DNA of 39,464 nucleotides from Lactiplantibacillus fabifermentans DSM 21115 (GCF_000498955.2 NZ_AYGX02000162.1:1-39464), one strand, 5' to 3'; counted from the first letter of the stretch, positions 26,695-35,235 are shown. Notes: generated from the sequence alone by a model not told the origin. A program made the numbers and translations.

Positions 26695-27162
26695 ATGCCA
26701 GCACAATCAGCAGAACAATTATGGAAAGCTTATAACGAAACTACCGATACCAACGGAGCCTCATATCAAACTCGTTGGTTCGGCGAACAAAATAATCCCG
26801 CCGAAGTGCAAGCCTTCGCCGACGCTATTTTAGCCGGAACCAAGACTGCCACCACGACTCCACTTGATACGTATACCGCCGAACAAGTGGCGATTCCACA
26901 AGTTGGTGATTACAATGTCTTGTTAGACGGCAACATGAAACCAGCCGCAGTTTTAAAAACGGTGGTTTCCGAATTGATTCCATTTTACCGGATCTCCGGC
27001 GAACACGCTTATCACGAAGGTGACGGCGATCGTTCCATCGGCGACTGGCGCAAACGCAAGACCGAAGAATTCACCCCCGTGTTAGAAGAACATGGTCAAA
27101 ACCTAAGTCCGGACACGCCCATGGTCAGCGAAGTCTTCGAAGTCGTCTACCGCAACAACTAA
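26695..27162 (+). CDS. ASCH-domain protein
   Basis: The 155-residue cytosolic protein has the ASCH fold markers: FADAILAGTKTATTTPLD (the conserved G-K-T-T stretch, about 42-58), PQVGDYNVLLDG, and a C-terminal EEFTPV...VVYRNN strand region. ASCH domains resemble PUA domains and are thought to bind RNA or nucleotides; some relatives hydrolyse N4-acetylcytidine. This one has the length of the bacterial YqfB-unrelated, longer ASCH group. I start it at ATG 26695, preceded by TTAGGTGAATGCT; an in-frame GTG at 26686 is less likely. It stands alone, ahead of a terminator. Confidence 0.83.
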   Translation: MPAQSAEQLWKAYNETTDTNGASYQTRWFGEQNNPAEVQAFADAILAGTKTATTTPLDTYTAEQVAIPQVGDYNVLLDGNMKPAAVLKTVVSELIPFYRISGEHAYHEGDGDRSIGDWRKRKTEEFTPVLEEHGQNLSPDTPMVSEVFEVVYRNN

Positions 27163-27176
27163 AAATTCAATCAGTG

Positions 27177-27210
27177 ACGGCCTAAGACCGATGTGTCTTA
27201 GGTCGTTTTT
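27177..27210 (+). terminator. Terminator after the ASCH gene
   Basis: CCTAAGAC pairs with GTCTTAGG around cgatgt, with extra outer pairs, followed by a T run. Confidence 0.8.
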
Positions 27211-27227
27211 CTTTCTAACTGGCATTT

Positions 27228-27407
27228 CCGGCTCCAGCTAACTGAAACGACGCTGTGGGGCAACCCTAGCGAGCCAAAAAGCGGTCTCGCTAGGCGGTTG
27301 GCAGCCTGACCAAGCCCGTCAGTCTACCAACACGACCCCGTCCCTAAGCTAGCAAAAAAACTAGCTAAGGGACGCGACACGGCGCCAACTCTGCCCACTT
27401 CCGGCTA
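27228..27407 (-). repeat. Cloverleaf repeat element, copy 7 (type C, complete, reversed, decayed closing stem)
   Basis: Read on the minus strand, hairpin 1 is 27340-27373 (GTCCCTTAGCTAG with CTAGCTTAGGGAC, one T.T mismatch), hairpin 2 is 27297-27331 (GTTGGTAG-A-CTGAC with GTCAG-G-CTGCCAAC), and hairpin 3 is 27265-27294 (CCTAGCGAG-A-CC with GG-CTCGCTAGG). The closing stem is weaker and depends on G.U pairs, but a GGA faces a GGA in it. It is head-to-head with copy 8. 27408-27566 shows nothing recognisable. Confidence 0.78.
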
Positions 27408-27566
27408 AAAATTGTATTTCGGATTTAGTAGCGTGGACCAATACTTATGGTTAGCATGTCAATACTCAAACTGACTTGCTTTGAGTTCCCAGATTTCATT
27501 ATAAATTTGTACGCTTATCTAATTAGCTACGTAATTGTCCACGCTGCTAAGGAAATCCTATTTAGC

Positions 27567-27742
27567 TACCAGCTGACCGTAATGGAATCCGCCATGCGGT
27601 GGCGTTGACGGGATTGGTTTTTATCCCGTCTACACCACGGACGTCTTTTGAGACTTGCTTTTCAGGCTCAAAAGCGAGGTTCAAGACCGCTTCTCAGGCT
27701 TGGACCGGTCCCCATGGCGGCTGGAATTACGATCAGCTGGTA
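27567..27742 (+). repeat. Cloverleaf repeat element, copy 8 (type B, complete)
   Basis: TACCAGCTGA-CGTAAT pairs with ATTACG-TCAGCTGGTA, then GGA/GGA, then CCGCCATG with CATGGCGG. Hairpin 1 is 27599-27638 (GACGGGAT with ATCCCGTC, where other type B copies have AACGGGC with GCCCGTT, a compensated change). Hairpin 2 is 27645-27674 and hairpin 3 is 27678-27706. It ends 35 bases before the -35 box of the XRE-pot promoter. Confidence 0.87.
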
Positions 27743-27776
27743 ACGGCGACTAAGCAAATACCCATGATTTTCCCTC

Positions 27777-27831
27777 TTGTCACCCGGAAAATTTCCGTTA
27801 TAATTAAAGGTCGTACTAAACTTAAAGTTTA
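27777..27831 (+). promoter_or_regulatory. XRE-pot operon promoter with two palindromes
   Basis: TTGTCA (27777-27782) and TATAAT (27799-27804) are 16 bases apart. CGGAAA-A-TTTCCG (27785-27797) fills the spacer. TAAACTT-A-AAGTTTA (27817-27831) lies at the probable transcription start. Either could be the operator of the XRE-cupin protein encoded 35 bases downstream. Confidence 0.75.
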
Positions 27832-27865
27832 CTGTTAGAAAACAAATAAAAGGTGGTGAACGGTC

Positions 27866-28408
27866 ATGGATATCGGTCAGCGCATTAAAAACTTGCGCAT
27901 GCAAAAACAACTTACTCAAGAAGAACTCGGCGAGCGTACCGACTTGAGTAAGGGCTATATTTCTCAATTGGAACACAATCAGTCGTCACCTTCGATGGAA
28001 ACTTTCTTTGCGATTCTCGAAGTGCTCGGTGAATCACCGGCGGCCTTTTTTGCGCCGGAACCGCGGAGTGACAAGATTGTTTATCACCCAACTGAACAAA
28101 CGACTTATGACGATGAAGCCCTCGGATATCAGCTAAAATGGTTAGTACCAGCCTCGAATGAAAATGAACTCGAGCCGGTCACGATTACCTTAGCTGAAAA
28201 CGGGCGCTTCAAACCCTTTGAGCCCTCGCCAGCGGAGACTTTCATTACAGTCCAAGCTGGCAAGTTAAACTTACGCTTAGGGTCCAAACACTATACGGCC
28301 ACTCAAGGTGACACGTTATATTTTCACGCTACGAAGGCGCATCAGATTAGTAACGCCGGGACCGAACCATGTACGTTCACCCTCGTTACCACCGCGTCCT
28401 ACTTGTAG
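27866..28408 (+). CDS. XRE-family regulator with cupin domain (PuuR-like)
   Basis: The 180-residue protein has an N-terminal helix-turn-helix (about 5-60: IGQRIKNLRMQKQLTQEELG, LSKGYISQLEHNQSSPSMET) and a C-terminal cupin (about 110-178: FITVQAGKLNLRLGSKHYTA, GDTLYFHATKAHQISNAG). This layout is typical of regulators of polyamine genes. It is 18 bases upstream of potA and heads the pot operon. It probably senses spermidine or putrescine and binds a palindrome in its own promoter. GGTGGTGAACGGTC precedes the ATG. Confidence 0.93.
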   Translation: MDIGQRIKNLRMQKQLTQEELGERTDLSKGYISQLEHNQSSPSMETFFAILEVLGESPAAFFAPEPRSDKIVYHPTEQTTYDDEALGYQLKWLVPASNENELEPVTITLAENGRFKPFEPSPAETFITVQAGKLNLRLGSKHYTATQGDTLYFHATKAHQISNAGTEPCTFTLVTTASYL

Positions 28409-28426
28409 CTCAAGGAGGTTTTTAAA

Positions 28427-29524
28427 TTGGCGGTTAATACGCAACCGATTATTCGGTTAACCAATGTATGTAAAAGTTATGGGGACCATCAGATCCTCAA
28501 AGATATTAATTTAGAACTCGAAGCTGGTAAATTTTATACGTTGCTCGGGCCTTCTGGCTGTGGCAAGACGACAATCTTACGCACGATTGCCGGTTTTACT
28601 GACGCCACGGCTGGTGAAGTTGACTTTGACGGGCAACGCATCAACGACTTGCCCGCTAACCAGCGCCAAGTCAATACCGTTTTCCAAGATTACGCGCTAT
28701 TCCCCCACATGAACGTGGCCGAAAACGTGGCTTTTGGGTTGAAGTTACATAAAGTCGCCAAAGCTGAAATCGAGACGCGCGTTCAAGAAGCCCTCGCCTT
28801 AGTCCAACTCGCCGACTTTGGTGACCGCGAAATCAGTGAGATTTCTGGTGGGCAGCAGCAACGGGTCGCGATTGCGCGCGCGTTGGTCATGCAGCCTAAA
28901 GTTTTACTTTTAGATGAACCCCTCTCCGCGCTGGATGCCAAGCTCCGTAAAGACATGCAATATGAATTACGGGACTTGCAGCAACGCCTAGGTATCACCT
29001 TCTTATTCGTGACCCACGACCAAGAAGAAGCTTTAGCGATGAGTGACGAAATCTTTGTCATGAATGACGGTAAAATTTTACAAGGTGGCACGCCGGTCGA
29101 TATTTATGACGAACCCATCAACCACTTTGTCGCTAACTTTATCGGCGAAAGCAATATTATTCCTGGTAACATGTTGCAAGATTACCAAGTCGAATTTGTC
29201 GGAAAAACGTTTGAATGCGCCGACGCCGGCATGCAAGCAGGCGAAGCCGTAGAAGTCGTGTTACGTCCCGAAGATTTAGATATTGTGGCCGCTGACCAAG
29301 GAAAATTAGTCGTCACTGTCGATTCACAACTCTTCCGAGGCAACTACTTCGAAATCGTGGCTTATGATAACGACCATAATGAGTGGCTCGTGCATTCAAC
29401 TAATCCGGCTGACGAGGGGACGCCGATTGGGTTGACCTTTGACCCGCAAGACATTCATGTCATGCGGTTGCACGAAACTGAAGCGGCCTTTGATGCTCGC
29501 TTGGAACAATACGAAGACGATTAG
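28427..29524 (+). CDS. potA: Spermidine/putrescine ABC transporter ATPase PotA
   Basis: The 365-residue ATPase powers polyamine uptake. Walker A is GPSGCGKT at 41-48, the Q-loop is in [13 protein letters not shown], the signature is [14 protein letters not shown] near 140, Walker B is [12 protein letters not shown] near 160-171 and the switch His is in [12 protein letters not shown]-terminal TOBE-like regulatory domain (about 255-355, [13 protein letters not shown]) follows. The start is a TTG, well supported by CAAGGAGG nine bases upstream; no ATG is available nearby. It sits between the XRE regulator and potB. Confidence 0.95.
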   Translation: MAVNTQPIIRLTNVCKSYGDHQILKDINLELEAGKFYTLLGPSGCGKTTILRTIAGFTDATAGEVDFDGQRINDLPANQRQVNTVFQDYALFPHMNVAENVAFGLKLHKVAKAEIETRVQEALALVQLADFGDREISEISGGQQQRVAIARALVMQPKVLLLDEPLSALDAKLRKDMQYELRDLQQRLGITFLFVTHDQEEALAMSDEIFVMNDGKILQGGTPVDIYDEPINHFVANFIGESNIIPGNMLQDYQVEFVGKTFECADAGMQAGEAVEVVLRPEDLDIVAADQGKLVVTVDSQLFRGNYFEIVAYDNDHNEWLVHSTNPADEGTPIGLTFDPQDIHVMRLHETEAAFDARLEQYEDD

Positions 29525-29536
29525 GGGGTGGTGACG

Positions 29537-30370
29537 ATGCAACGAAAACAACGTTTAAGTCGCAACACGGCTTATTTTGTCCCCTATATCTTATGGATTT
29601 TATTATTCGTCATTGCGCCCGTCTTATTATTGATTTATCAATCATTCTTTAACATCGACGGCCAGTTTACTTTCGATAACTATGTCACTTATTTTTCATC
29701 CAGCACCTATTTGATGATGACGGTCAACTCCGTTTGGTACGCTTTTTTAATTACCTTGGCGACGCTCTTAATTAGCTACCCCACGGCGTATTTGCTCAAT
29801 GAAACCAAGCATCCGCAACTTTGGCTCCTGCTCATCATTATGCCAACGTGGATCAACTTGCTTTTAAAAGCGTACGCATTTATCGGCATTTTCAGTCAAG
29901 CTGGGATTGCCAATCAATTTTTGAGCTTTATCGGCATCGGCCCTAAACAACTCTTGTTCACGAATTTTAGTTTCGTATTCGTCGCTGCCTATATTCAAAT
30001 TCCGTTCATGGTGTTGCCGATTTACAACTCCATCAGCGAATTGAAACCGTCGTATGTCAATGCTAGTCGCGATTTAGGCGCTACTAATTGGCAAACATTC
30101 AGTCGGGTCATCTTTCCGTTGACGATGCCGGGGGTCAAAGCCGGCATCCAAGCCGTCTTTATTCCTTCATTGTCCCTCTTCATGTTGACCCGTTTAATTG
30201 GTGGCAACAAAGTCATCACGTTAGGGACCGCGATTGAAGAACACTTTTTAACGACAATGAACTGGGGCATGGGCTCGACGATTGGTGTCGTCTTGATTAT
30301 CGCGATGGTCATTATCATGTGGCTGACTAACGGTAACAAGCGCCGTTCTGGAAAGGGGCTGACGAAATGA
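29537..30370 (+). CDS. potB: Spermidine/putrescine ABC transporter permease PotB
   Basis: The 277-residue membrane protein has six hydrophobic segments. The EAA-type loop NASRDLGATNWQTFSRVIFPLTMPG, near 175-200, contacts PotA. It begins MQRKQRLSRNTAYFVPYILWILLF. I chose the ATG at 29537, since GGGGGTGG lies upstream; a GTG at 29528 would add three residues. It starts 12 bases after potA and overlaps potC by four bases. Confidence 0.94.
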   Translation: MQRKQRLSRNTAYFVPYILWILLFVIAPVLLLIYQSFFNIDGQFTFDNYVTYFSSSTYLMMTVNSVWYAFLITLATLLISYPTAYLLNETKHPQLWLLLIIMPTWINLLLKAYAFIGIFSQAGIANQFLSFIGIGPKQLLFTNFSFVFVAAYIQIPFMVLPIYNSISELKPSYVNASRDLGATNWQTFSRVIFPLTMPGVKAGIQAVFIPSLSLFMLTRLIGGNKVITLGTAIEEHFLTTMNWGMGSTIGVVLIIAMVIIMWLTNGNKRRSGKGLTK

Positions 30371-31182
30371 AAACCCGGACTTTCAAATGGCGTAATTTAT
30401 ATTTATGGCTCGTCTTCATCGTGTTATACGCACCGATTATCTTTTTAATCGTCTACTCATTCAGTAAAGGCACCACGATGAACAATTTCCACGGGTTCAC
30501 GTGGTCGCATTACCAAGACTTATTCGCCGATAGTCGCTTAATTGCCATTTTTCTGGATACGTTATTAATTGCGTTATTATCATCAATTATTGCAACCATT
30601 ATTGGGGCGTTTGGGGCGCTAGGAATTAGCAACACGACCCGCCCGCTCACGAAAAACACGTTATTATCGCTGAACAATATTTTGATGGTGTCGCCCGATG
30701 TCATTATCGGGGCGAGTTTCTTGATTTTCTTCACGGCCTTGAAGATTCCGTTAGGCTTTGGCTCGGTATTATTGAGCCACATCGCCTTTTCGATTCCTAT
30801 CGTCGTCTTAATGGTCTTACCGAAAGTCCAAGAAATGAGCACAAGTTTACTCGATGCCGCCGCTGATTTAGGCGCTAACAACTGGCAACTCTTGAGCCAA
30901 GTCGTGGTGCCCTATATCATGCCCGGCATCTTCTCCGGCTTTTTCATGGCCTTGACGTATTCCTTAGACGACTTTGCGGTCACCTTCTTTGTAACCGGGA
31001 ATGGCTTTACGACCTTGTCCGTCGAAATTTATTCGCGGGCACGTCAAGGAATTAACTTGGAAATTAATGCTTTATCCGGTTTGATGTTCTTAATGGCCTT
31101 AATCCTCGTAATTGGCTACTACTTCATCAACCAATACAGCAGTCGGCATCGGCACGCCGCAGTTAGGGGGCGCCGGTCATGA
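30367..31182 (+). CDS. potC: Spermidine/putrescine ABC transporter permease PotC
   Basis: The 271-residue membrane protein has six hydrophobic segments and the EAA loop DAAADLGANNWQLLSQVVVPYIMPG near 160-185. It pairs with PotB to form the channel. It overlaps potB by ATGA and potD by ATGA, so the genes are translationally coupled. YSLDDFAVTFFVTGNGFTTL is typical of PotC. Confidence 0.94.
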   Translation: MKTRTFKWRNLYLWLVFIVLYAPIIFLIVYSFSKGTTMNNFHGFTWSHYQDLFADSRLIAIFLDTLLIALLSSIIATIIGAFGALGISNTTRPLTKNTLLSLNNILMVSPDVIIGASFLIFFTALKIPLGFGSVLLSHIAFSIPIVVLMVLPKVQEMSTSLLDAAADLGANNWQLLSQVVVPYIMPGIFSGFFMALTYSLDDFAVTFFVTGNGFTTLSVEIYSRARQGINLEINALSGLMFLMALILVIGYYFINQYSSRHRHAAVRGRRS

Positions 31183-32249
31183 AAAAATTAATTAGTGTGT
31201 TAGTCGCCCTCTTCGCGGTATGCGGATTATTAGCGTTTGGCGCCCATCATTTACAAGCCAGCACCGGTAGTACCGGTAAAAAAGTGCTGAATTTATACAC
31301 TTGGGGCGATTATATTGACCCGAGTTTGTTGACGAAGTTCCAAAAAGAAACCGGCTACCACGTTAACGTCGAAACGTTCGACAGTAACGAAGCGATGTTT
31401 ACTAAAATAAAGCAAGGCGGCACGAGTTATGACTTAACGGTCCCCAGCGACTACATGATTGAAAAAATGAAGGCCGCTAAATTATTGTTACCGTTAGACA
31501 AGTCCAAGTTAACTGGGATGAAAAATTACGACCCCCGCTTTTTGAACTTGGCATTTGATAAGCATAACCAGTATTCCGTGCCTTATTTCTGGGGGACGCT
31601 CGGGATTATTTACAATGACAAGTACGTCCAACCGGGCAGCATTCAACATTGGAATGATCTCTGGTCCAAGAAATACAAAAATAACATCATGCTCGTCGAC
31701 AGTGCCCGCGATATTATGGGCTTCTCGCTAGCCTCAATGGGCAAATCAATGAACACGACGGACCCGGCGACATTGACGGTGGCCCGTAACAAGCTCAACC
31801 GCCTGTCACCCAATGTCAAAGCGGTCGTGGCCGACGAAATCAAGATGTACATGATTCAAAATGAAGCAGCGGTCGCGGTCGACTGGTCGGGGGAAGCGTC
31901 TGAAATGTTAGCCGGTAACTCCCATCTGCATTACGTGGTTCCCTCAGAAGGCAGTAACTTGTGGTTCGACAACTTAGTCATTCCGAAGACCGCCAAGCAT
32001 TTCAAAGCGATCTACGCCTTCTTGAACTTTATGAGCGAACCTAAAAACGCGGCCCAAAACGCCGAATACATCGGCTACGCCACACCAAATAAAAAAGCGG
32101 AGGCGTTATTACCAAAAGCCATTCGCACGGATAAACAATTTTATCCAGATAATAAAACACTCAGTCACTTACAAATCTATTCCAACTTATCCCCAGAAAA
32201 TGTCGGATTGTATAACGATTTGTACTTGGAATTCAAGATGCATCATTAA
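31179..32249 (+). CDS. potD: Spermidine/putrescine-binding protein PotD
   Basis: The 356-residue substrate-binding protein begins with a hydrophobic signal (MKKLISVLVALFAVCGLLAF) and should work outside the membrane. The start of the mature fold is VLNLYTWGDYIDPSLLTKFQ, and polyamine-site residues of this family lie in YDLTVPSDYM, VPYFWGTLGI and VDWSGEA. The cysteine in the signal (LFAVC) is a poor lipobox, so anchoring is uncertain; the protein may be secreted or held by an uncleaved signal. It is the last gene of the operon, overlapping potC by four bases and followed by a terminator. Confidence 0.95.
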   Translation: MKKLISVLVALFAVCGLLAFGAHHLQASTGSTGKKVLNLYTWGDYIDPSLLTKFQKETGYHVNVETFDSNEAMFTKIKQGGTSYDLTVPSDYMIEKMKAAKLLLPLDKSKLTGMKNYDPRFLNLAFDKHNQYSVPYFWGTLGIIYNDKYVQPGSIQHWNDLWSKKYKNNIMLVDSARDIMGFSLASMGKSMNTTDPATLTVARNKLNRLSPNVKAVVADEIKMYMIQNEAAVAVDWSGEASEMLAGNSHLHYVVPSEGSNLWFDNLVIPKTAKHFKAIYAFLNFMSEPKNAAQNAEYIGYATPNKKAEALLPKAIRTDKQFYPDNKTLSHLQIYSNLSPENVGLYNDLYLEFKMHH

Positions 32250-32310
32250 GCAACCAAAGATCTAAGTAGCATTAACGACAAACTGATGCCAATTCAAAAT
32301 CGTTCAAATT

Positions 32311-32361
32311 AAGTAGTGTCCCAGCCGCAATCCCTAACTGCGCGCGGGCCGCTACTTTTTA
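32311..32361 (+). terminator. Terminator after potD
   Basis: AAGTAG pairs with CTACTT, with an inner CCAGCCGC region facing GCGCGGGCC, followed by T residues. Confidence 0.65.
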
Positions 32362-32396
32362 CTAACTAATTGTCACACTGATTTTGTTAAATCACT

Positions 32397-32591
32397 ATTT
32401 AGGTGGTCGTTACTAAGCTGGGCACCGTGTCGCCATATGCTGGTGGCGGGTTTGGCCACTAGCCTATGGGGGGCGACTTTTTAGACTGGCAACGGGTTAT
32501 CGCCGGGCTAAAAAGCGCCCTGGCGACCGCATTTTGGCGCCAGGTCTCCCCCACGGTGTCCGGCTTAGTAACGACCGCCGACAACCTAAAT
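32397..32591 (+). repeat. Cloverleaf repeat element, copy 9 (type D, complete, most divergent)
   Basis: The closing stem is GGTCGTTACTAAGC-GG-CACCGTG (32405-32429) with its complement (32552-32576), mispaired only by two G.U pairs; the outer ATTTAGGT/ACCTAAAT adds eight pairs across a one-sided bulge. Hairpin 1 is 32433-32469, hairpin 2 is 32477-32515 (CTTTTTAG-A-CTGGC with GCCGG-G-CTAAAAAG) and hairpin 3 is 32519-32544 (CCTGGCG-A-CC-gcatttt-GG-CGCCAGG). It lacks the GGA/GGA loop. It lies between potD and the CPBP gene; the open frame that extends the CPBP gene upstream runs through it and is not coding. Confidence 0.82.
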
Positions 32592-32675
32592 AAACCGTTT
32601 TCGCATCTGATGCTTAATTATGCTATTCTAAGGCTATTAACTTGGGGAAACTATCTTCTATTGGGGGAATGTTCA

Positions 32676-33443
32676 ATGCGCAAATTTTTTCGTGGCTTCG
32701 GTTTAGCCATTATTTTATTCATCTATGTCATCGCTTTGTTTTTCATCGCCGCCCTTTTGATTCACTACACTAAAATGCCCACACGCTGGGTCGGCATTTT
32801 CCAAGATGCCTTCGTCTTACTAGGTGTGTGGTTGTTCAACCGCTATATTGCGCATGTGCCCATCAACTGGTGGCAAGGTCGGCAAATGTGGTTACAACTT
32901 TACCAAGCCCTTCCCGCCATCATCGTGGTCGGCTTGCTAGCAACGGCCAATTTGGCTCAGATTGTCCACTTGCCATTCAGCGTCTTGATGGTCTTATATC
33001 TCGGCTACATCATCTTAGTCGGGTTAACGGAGGAATATATCTTCCGGGGCGTCTTAATGCCGTTATTTGCCCGCAGTTTCCCGAAACGTCCACTGGTGGC
33101 CGTCGCCTTATCCAGTGTCTTATTCGGGGGCTTACACATCATGAACAGTACTCACTTATCGCTGACCTACGTCTTGCCACAAATTCTGTTCGCCATGGCG
33201 ATTGGGACCTTATTTGCGAGCTTGTATGCCCGGACGAAAAACTTGTTATTGCCGGTGATTTTACACGCATTAACTGATTTATCCGTGGTCGTCCAATTAC
33301 TCCAACATCCCAACAGCAGCGCCAATTTGAATTTCAGCAGTGAAGTTTCGATGTATGTTTCCATCTTCTACGGCACTCTGTTAATTGTGGCGATTGGCGT
33401 GGCTAGTCGCCAATTGCGGCACGTTAAGATTCAAACAGACTAA
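32676..33443 (+). CDS. CPBP-family intramembrane metalloprotease (CAAX/Abi type)
   Basis: The 255-residue protein has about seven to eight membrane segments. Motif 1 is EEYIFRG with Glu119-Glu120 and Arg124, motif 2 is FGGLH with His154, and motif 3 is LPVILHALTD with His197, where Asp201 takes the place of the usual Asn. Lactobacilli often carry such proteins near bacteriocin loci as immunity or processing proteins, but no bacteriocin gene is visible here. I start it at ATG 32676, with GGGGGAATGTTC upstream. It stands alone, followed by a very strong terminator. Confidence 0.88.
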   Translation: MRKFFRGFGLAIILFIYVIALFFIAALLIHYTKMPTRWVGIFQDAFVLLGVWLFNRYIAHVPINWWQGRQMWLQLYQALPAIIVVGLLATANLAQIVHLPFSVLMVLYLGYIILVGLTEEYIFRGVLMPLFARSFPKRPLVAVALSSVLFGGLHIMNSTHLSLTYVLPQILFAMAIGTLFASLYARTKNLLLPVILHALTDLSVVVQLLQHPNSSANLNFSSEVSMYVSIFYGTLLIVAIGVASRQLRHVKIQTD

Positions 33444-33570
33444 CTTTAATCTTGGCCCAGTCAAATATGGGAAGGACCAAAAAGGCGCTGACCCCAAAAG
33501 CTGACGCCCAACAATCTTGATAATATCACCAACAAAACAGCTACCAATTAAATTAATCATGGAACACCAA

Positions 33571-33606
33571 GGGCCCCCGCTAACAGACATAGCGGGGGCC
33601 CTTTAT
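33571..33606. terminator. Very strong terminator after the CPBP gene
   Basis: GGGCCCCCGCTA pairs perfectly with TAGCGGGGGCCC around acagaca and is followed by CTTTAT. A weaker hairpin CGACCACtattGTAGCCG lies at 33662-33679. Confidence 0.8.
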
Positions 33607-33706
33607 GATATAAAAATAGTTTAGTCAGGTGTCAGCAAAAATAGCGCACACTAAAAAGGCACGACCACTATTGTAGCCGCACCAATTTCGAGAAAAAATC
33701 AATTTA

Positions 33707-33893
33707 GTTGTGAGTCAGTGGTAATGGAAGCCGCCGTGCAAGTGGCGTTAGTTCGGTGTGCTTTTCGCCGAGCTTACGGCACCGACATCTTTGAAGATTG
33801 GTGAATTGTGCCGAGCTTCAAAGTGAGGTTCGAGACCGCTTTTCAGGCTCGAACCGGTCGCCACGGCGGCTGGAATTACCGCTGACTCACAAC
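33707..33893 (+). repeat. Cloverleaf repeat element, copy 10 (type A, complete)
   Basis: GTTGTGAGTCAG-GGTAAT pairs with ATTACC-CTGACTCACAAC, with one T.G pair between the halves, then GGA/GGA, then AGCCGCCGTG with CACGGCGGCT. Hairpin 1 is 33742-33782, hairpin 2 is 33789-33823 (CTTTGAAG with CTTCAAAG), hairpin 3 is 33827-33855 (GGTTCGAG with CTCGAACC). Against copy 1, two closing-stem pairs differ and both partners changed. It lies between convergent CPBP and ndh genes. Confidence 0.9.
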
Positions 33894-33911
33894 GGCAAAC
33901 CACCAATAATT

Positions 33912-35114
33912 TTAATGGTATAAATCAAAACGACCTTTACTGAAGACCGTGCTCAAGTGGGCACTTTCCATCAAGGAACGGTCGGTGATAATTTTCTTCA
34001 ACGCTGAAGCAGGATAGCCTTTAACCGGTCGATTATTACTGAAGATTTCGCCAATCCCATCGCGATCACTCAACGAAGCCACGGTCCCACTGGAATGGTA
34101 AACGAATGGCGTGGTTGCTTGACCAGCCCGTAACGCACCAATATTTTTCGCCGCTTGTTCCCCACAAGCTAACGCAATTTGGGCTGTCGTTGGATAAGGG
34201 CGGTTGCTGCTAGGATCCATGACCGCCGAAACATCCCCGATGATAAAGACTTCCGGATGGTCAGCTAATGACAAGTCCGGCTTAACGACCACGCGGTTAC
34301 GGCGTTGTTCAAAGCCTGAGTCGGCAATGACATGCGACCCACTGACCCCAACCGTCCAAATAATCGTGTTGGCGGTAAATTCATGTTCATTCTTATCAGC
34401 ATCGCTATAAACGACCGCCCCAGGTTTGATGGCTTCAATGCTAGCGCCTAACCGCATTTCAACATCATGGTCAGCCATGAATTTCAACGCATAGTCGCGT
34501 AAATCTTGATTAAACATTGGCAAAATGGATGGCATCCGTTCCAAGCAAACGAGTTTAATCGCTGGAGTTTGATATTTGGCACTCAATTTTGGCAACGATT
34601 GGGTTAATTCACCTAGTAATTCAATCCCGGTAAACCCGGCCCCACAGACGGCAATCTTTAAGTCGTTGTGGTCGTTAGATTCCGCATAGGCCCGCACGCG
34701 GTCTTCAATATGTGCATAGACCGCTTGCGAAGTCGCCAAATCATCCATTGGTAACGCATTTTCGTCGGCTCCCGCCACGCCAAAAGTTTCCGATTGGAAG
34801 CCCAGTGCGAGGACTAAATAATCATATTCGATATCGGCATGGTCTTCAAAGCTGACCGTCTTCGTTTCAACATCCACGTGGTTGACCGTTGCTTGAATAA
34901 AGTCAACCCGGCTACTAATTACCGTTTTAATATCATAAGTAATTCGGTCGGGCGCAATCGTCCCCGCGGCGACCTCGTGTAAGTTCGTCTTTTCGGTATG
35001 CGTTCCTGTCTGATCAACCAAGATCAATTGATCCTCTTTAGGTAAAGTCTTTTGTAAAAATTTGATGGCGCGCATCCCAGCATATCCGCCACCTAATACT
35101 AAAGTTTTAGCCAT
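33912..35114 (-). CDS. ndh: Type II NADH dehydrogenase (NDH-2-like)
   Basis: The 400-residue flavoprotein should oxidise NADH and pass electrons to quinone at the membrane face, without proton pumping. The FAD-binding GGGYAGMRA motif is near 8-16, the NAD-binding AVCGAGFTGIELLGEL near 162-177, and the second FAD contact is EVFIIGDVSAVMDP near 295-308. The C-terminal part (YPASALKKIITDRSLMES) is shorter than in Escherichia coli Ndh and lacks a clear membrane helix. Lactobacilli use it with exogenous menaquinone and haem. AAAGGGGC precedes the ATG. A structured leader of about 110 bases is likely. Confidence 0.9.
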   Translation of the reverse strand: MAKTLVLGGGYAGMRAIKFLQKTLPKEDQLILVDQTGTHTEKTNLHEVAAGTIAPDRITYDIKTVISSRVDFIQATVNHVDVETKTVSFEDHADIEYDYLVLALGFQSETFGVAGADENALPMDDLATSQAVYAHIEDRVRAYAESNDHNDLKIAVCGAGFTGIELLGELTQSLPKLSAKYQTPAIKLVCLERMPSILPMFNQDLRDYALKFMADHDVEMRLGASIEAIKPGAVVYSDADKNEHEFTANTIIWTVGVSGSHVIADSGFEQRRNRVVVKPDLSLADHPEVFIIGDVSAVMDPSSNRPYPTTAQIALACGEQAAKNIGALRAGQATTPFVYHSSGTVASLSDRDGIGEIFSNNRPVKGYPASALKKIITDRSLMESAHLSTVFSKGRFDLYH

Positions 35115-35235
35115 GGTTAGTTAGCCCCTTTCATCATATCATTAGCGTCCGGCACCGCGATAACGCGCAACTAGTCCCAGTCGCTGTCCCCATCGCCGGT
35201 CCATTAAGGCGTAACCGGTTCCGTAATTACCTATT
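35115..35235 (-). promoter_or_regulatory. ndh leader region with predicted hairpin
   Basis: A possible -10 (GATAAT on the minus strand, near 35235) would give a leader of about 110 bases. In it ACCGGCGAT can pair with ATCGCGGT (one bulged G) around a GC-rich loop. This is weak evidence for a regulatory leader. Confidence 0.3.

Noticed and set aside
32466-32675. Upstream in-frame extension of the CPBP protease gene
   Set aside because: It is the translation of cloverleaf copy 9; the supported start is at 32676.
33381-33590. Minus-strand open frame after the CPBP gene
   Set aside because: It overlaps the CPBP coding end and the strong terminator and has no recognisable start signal.
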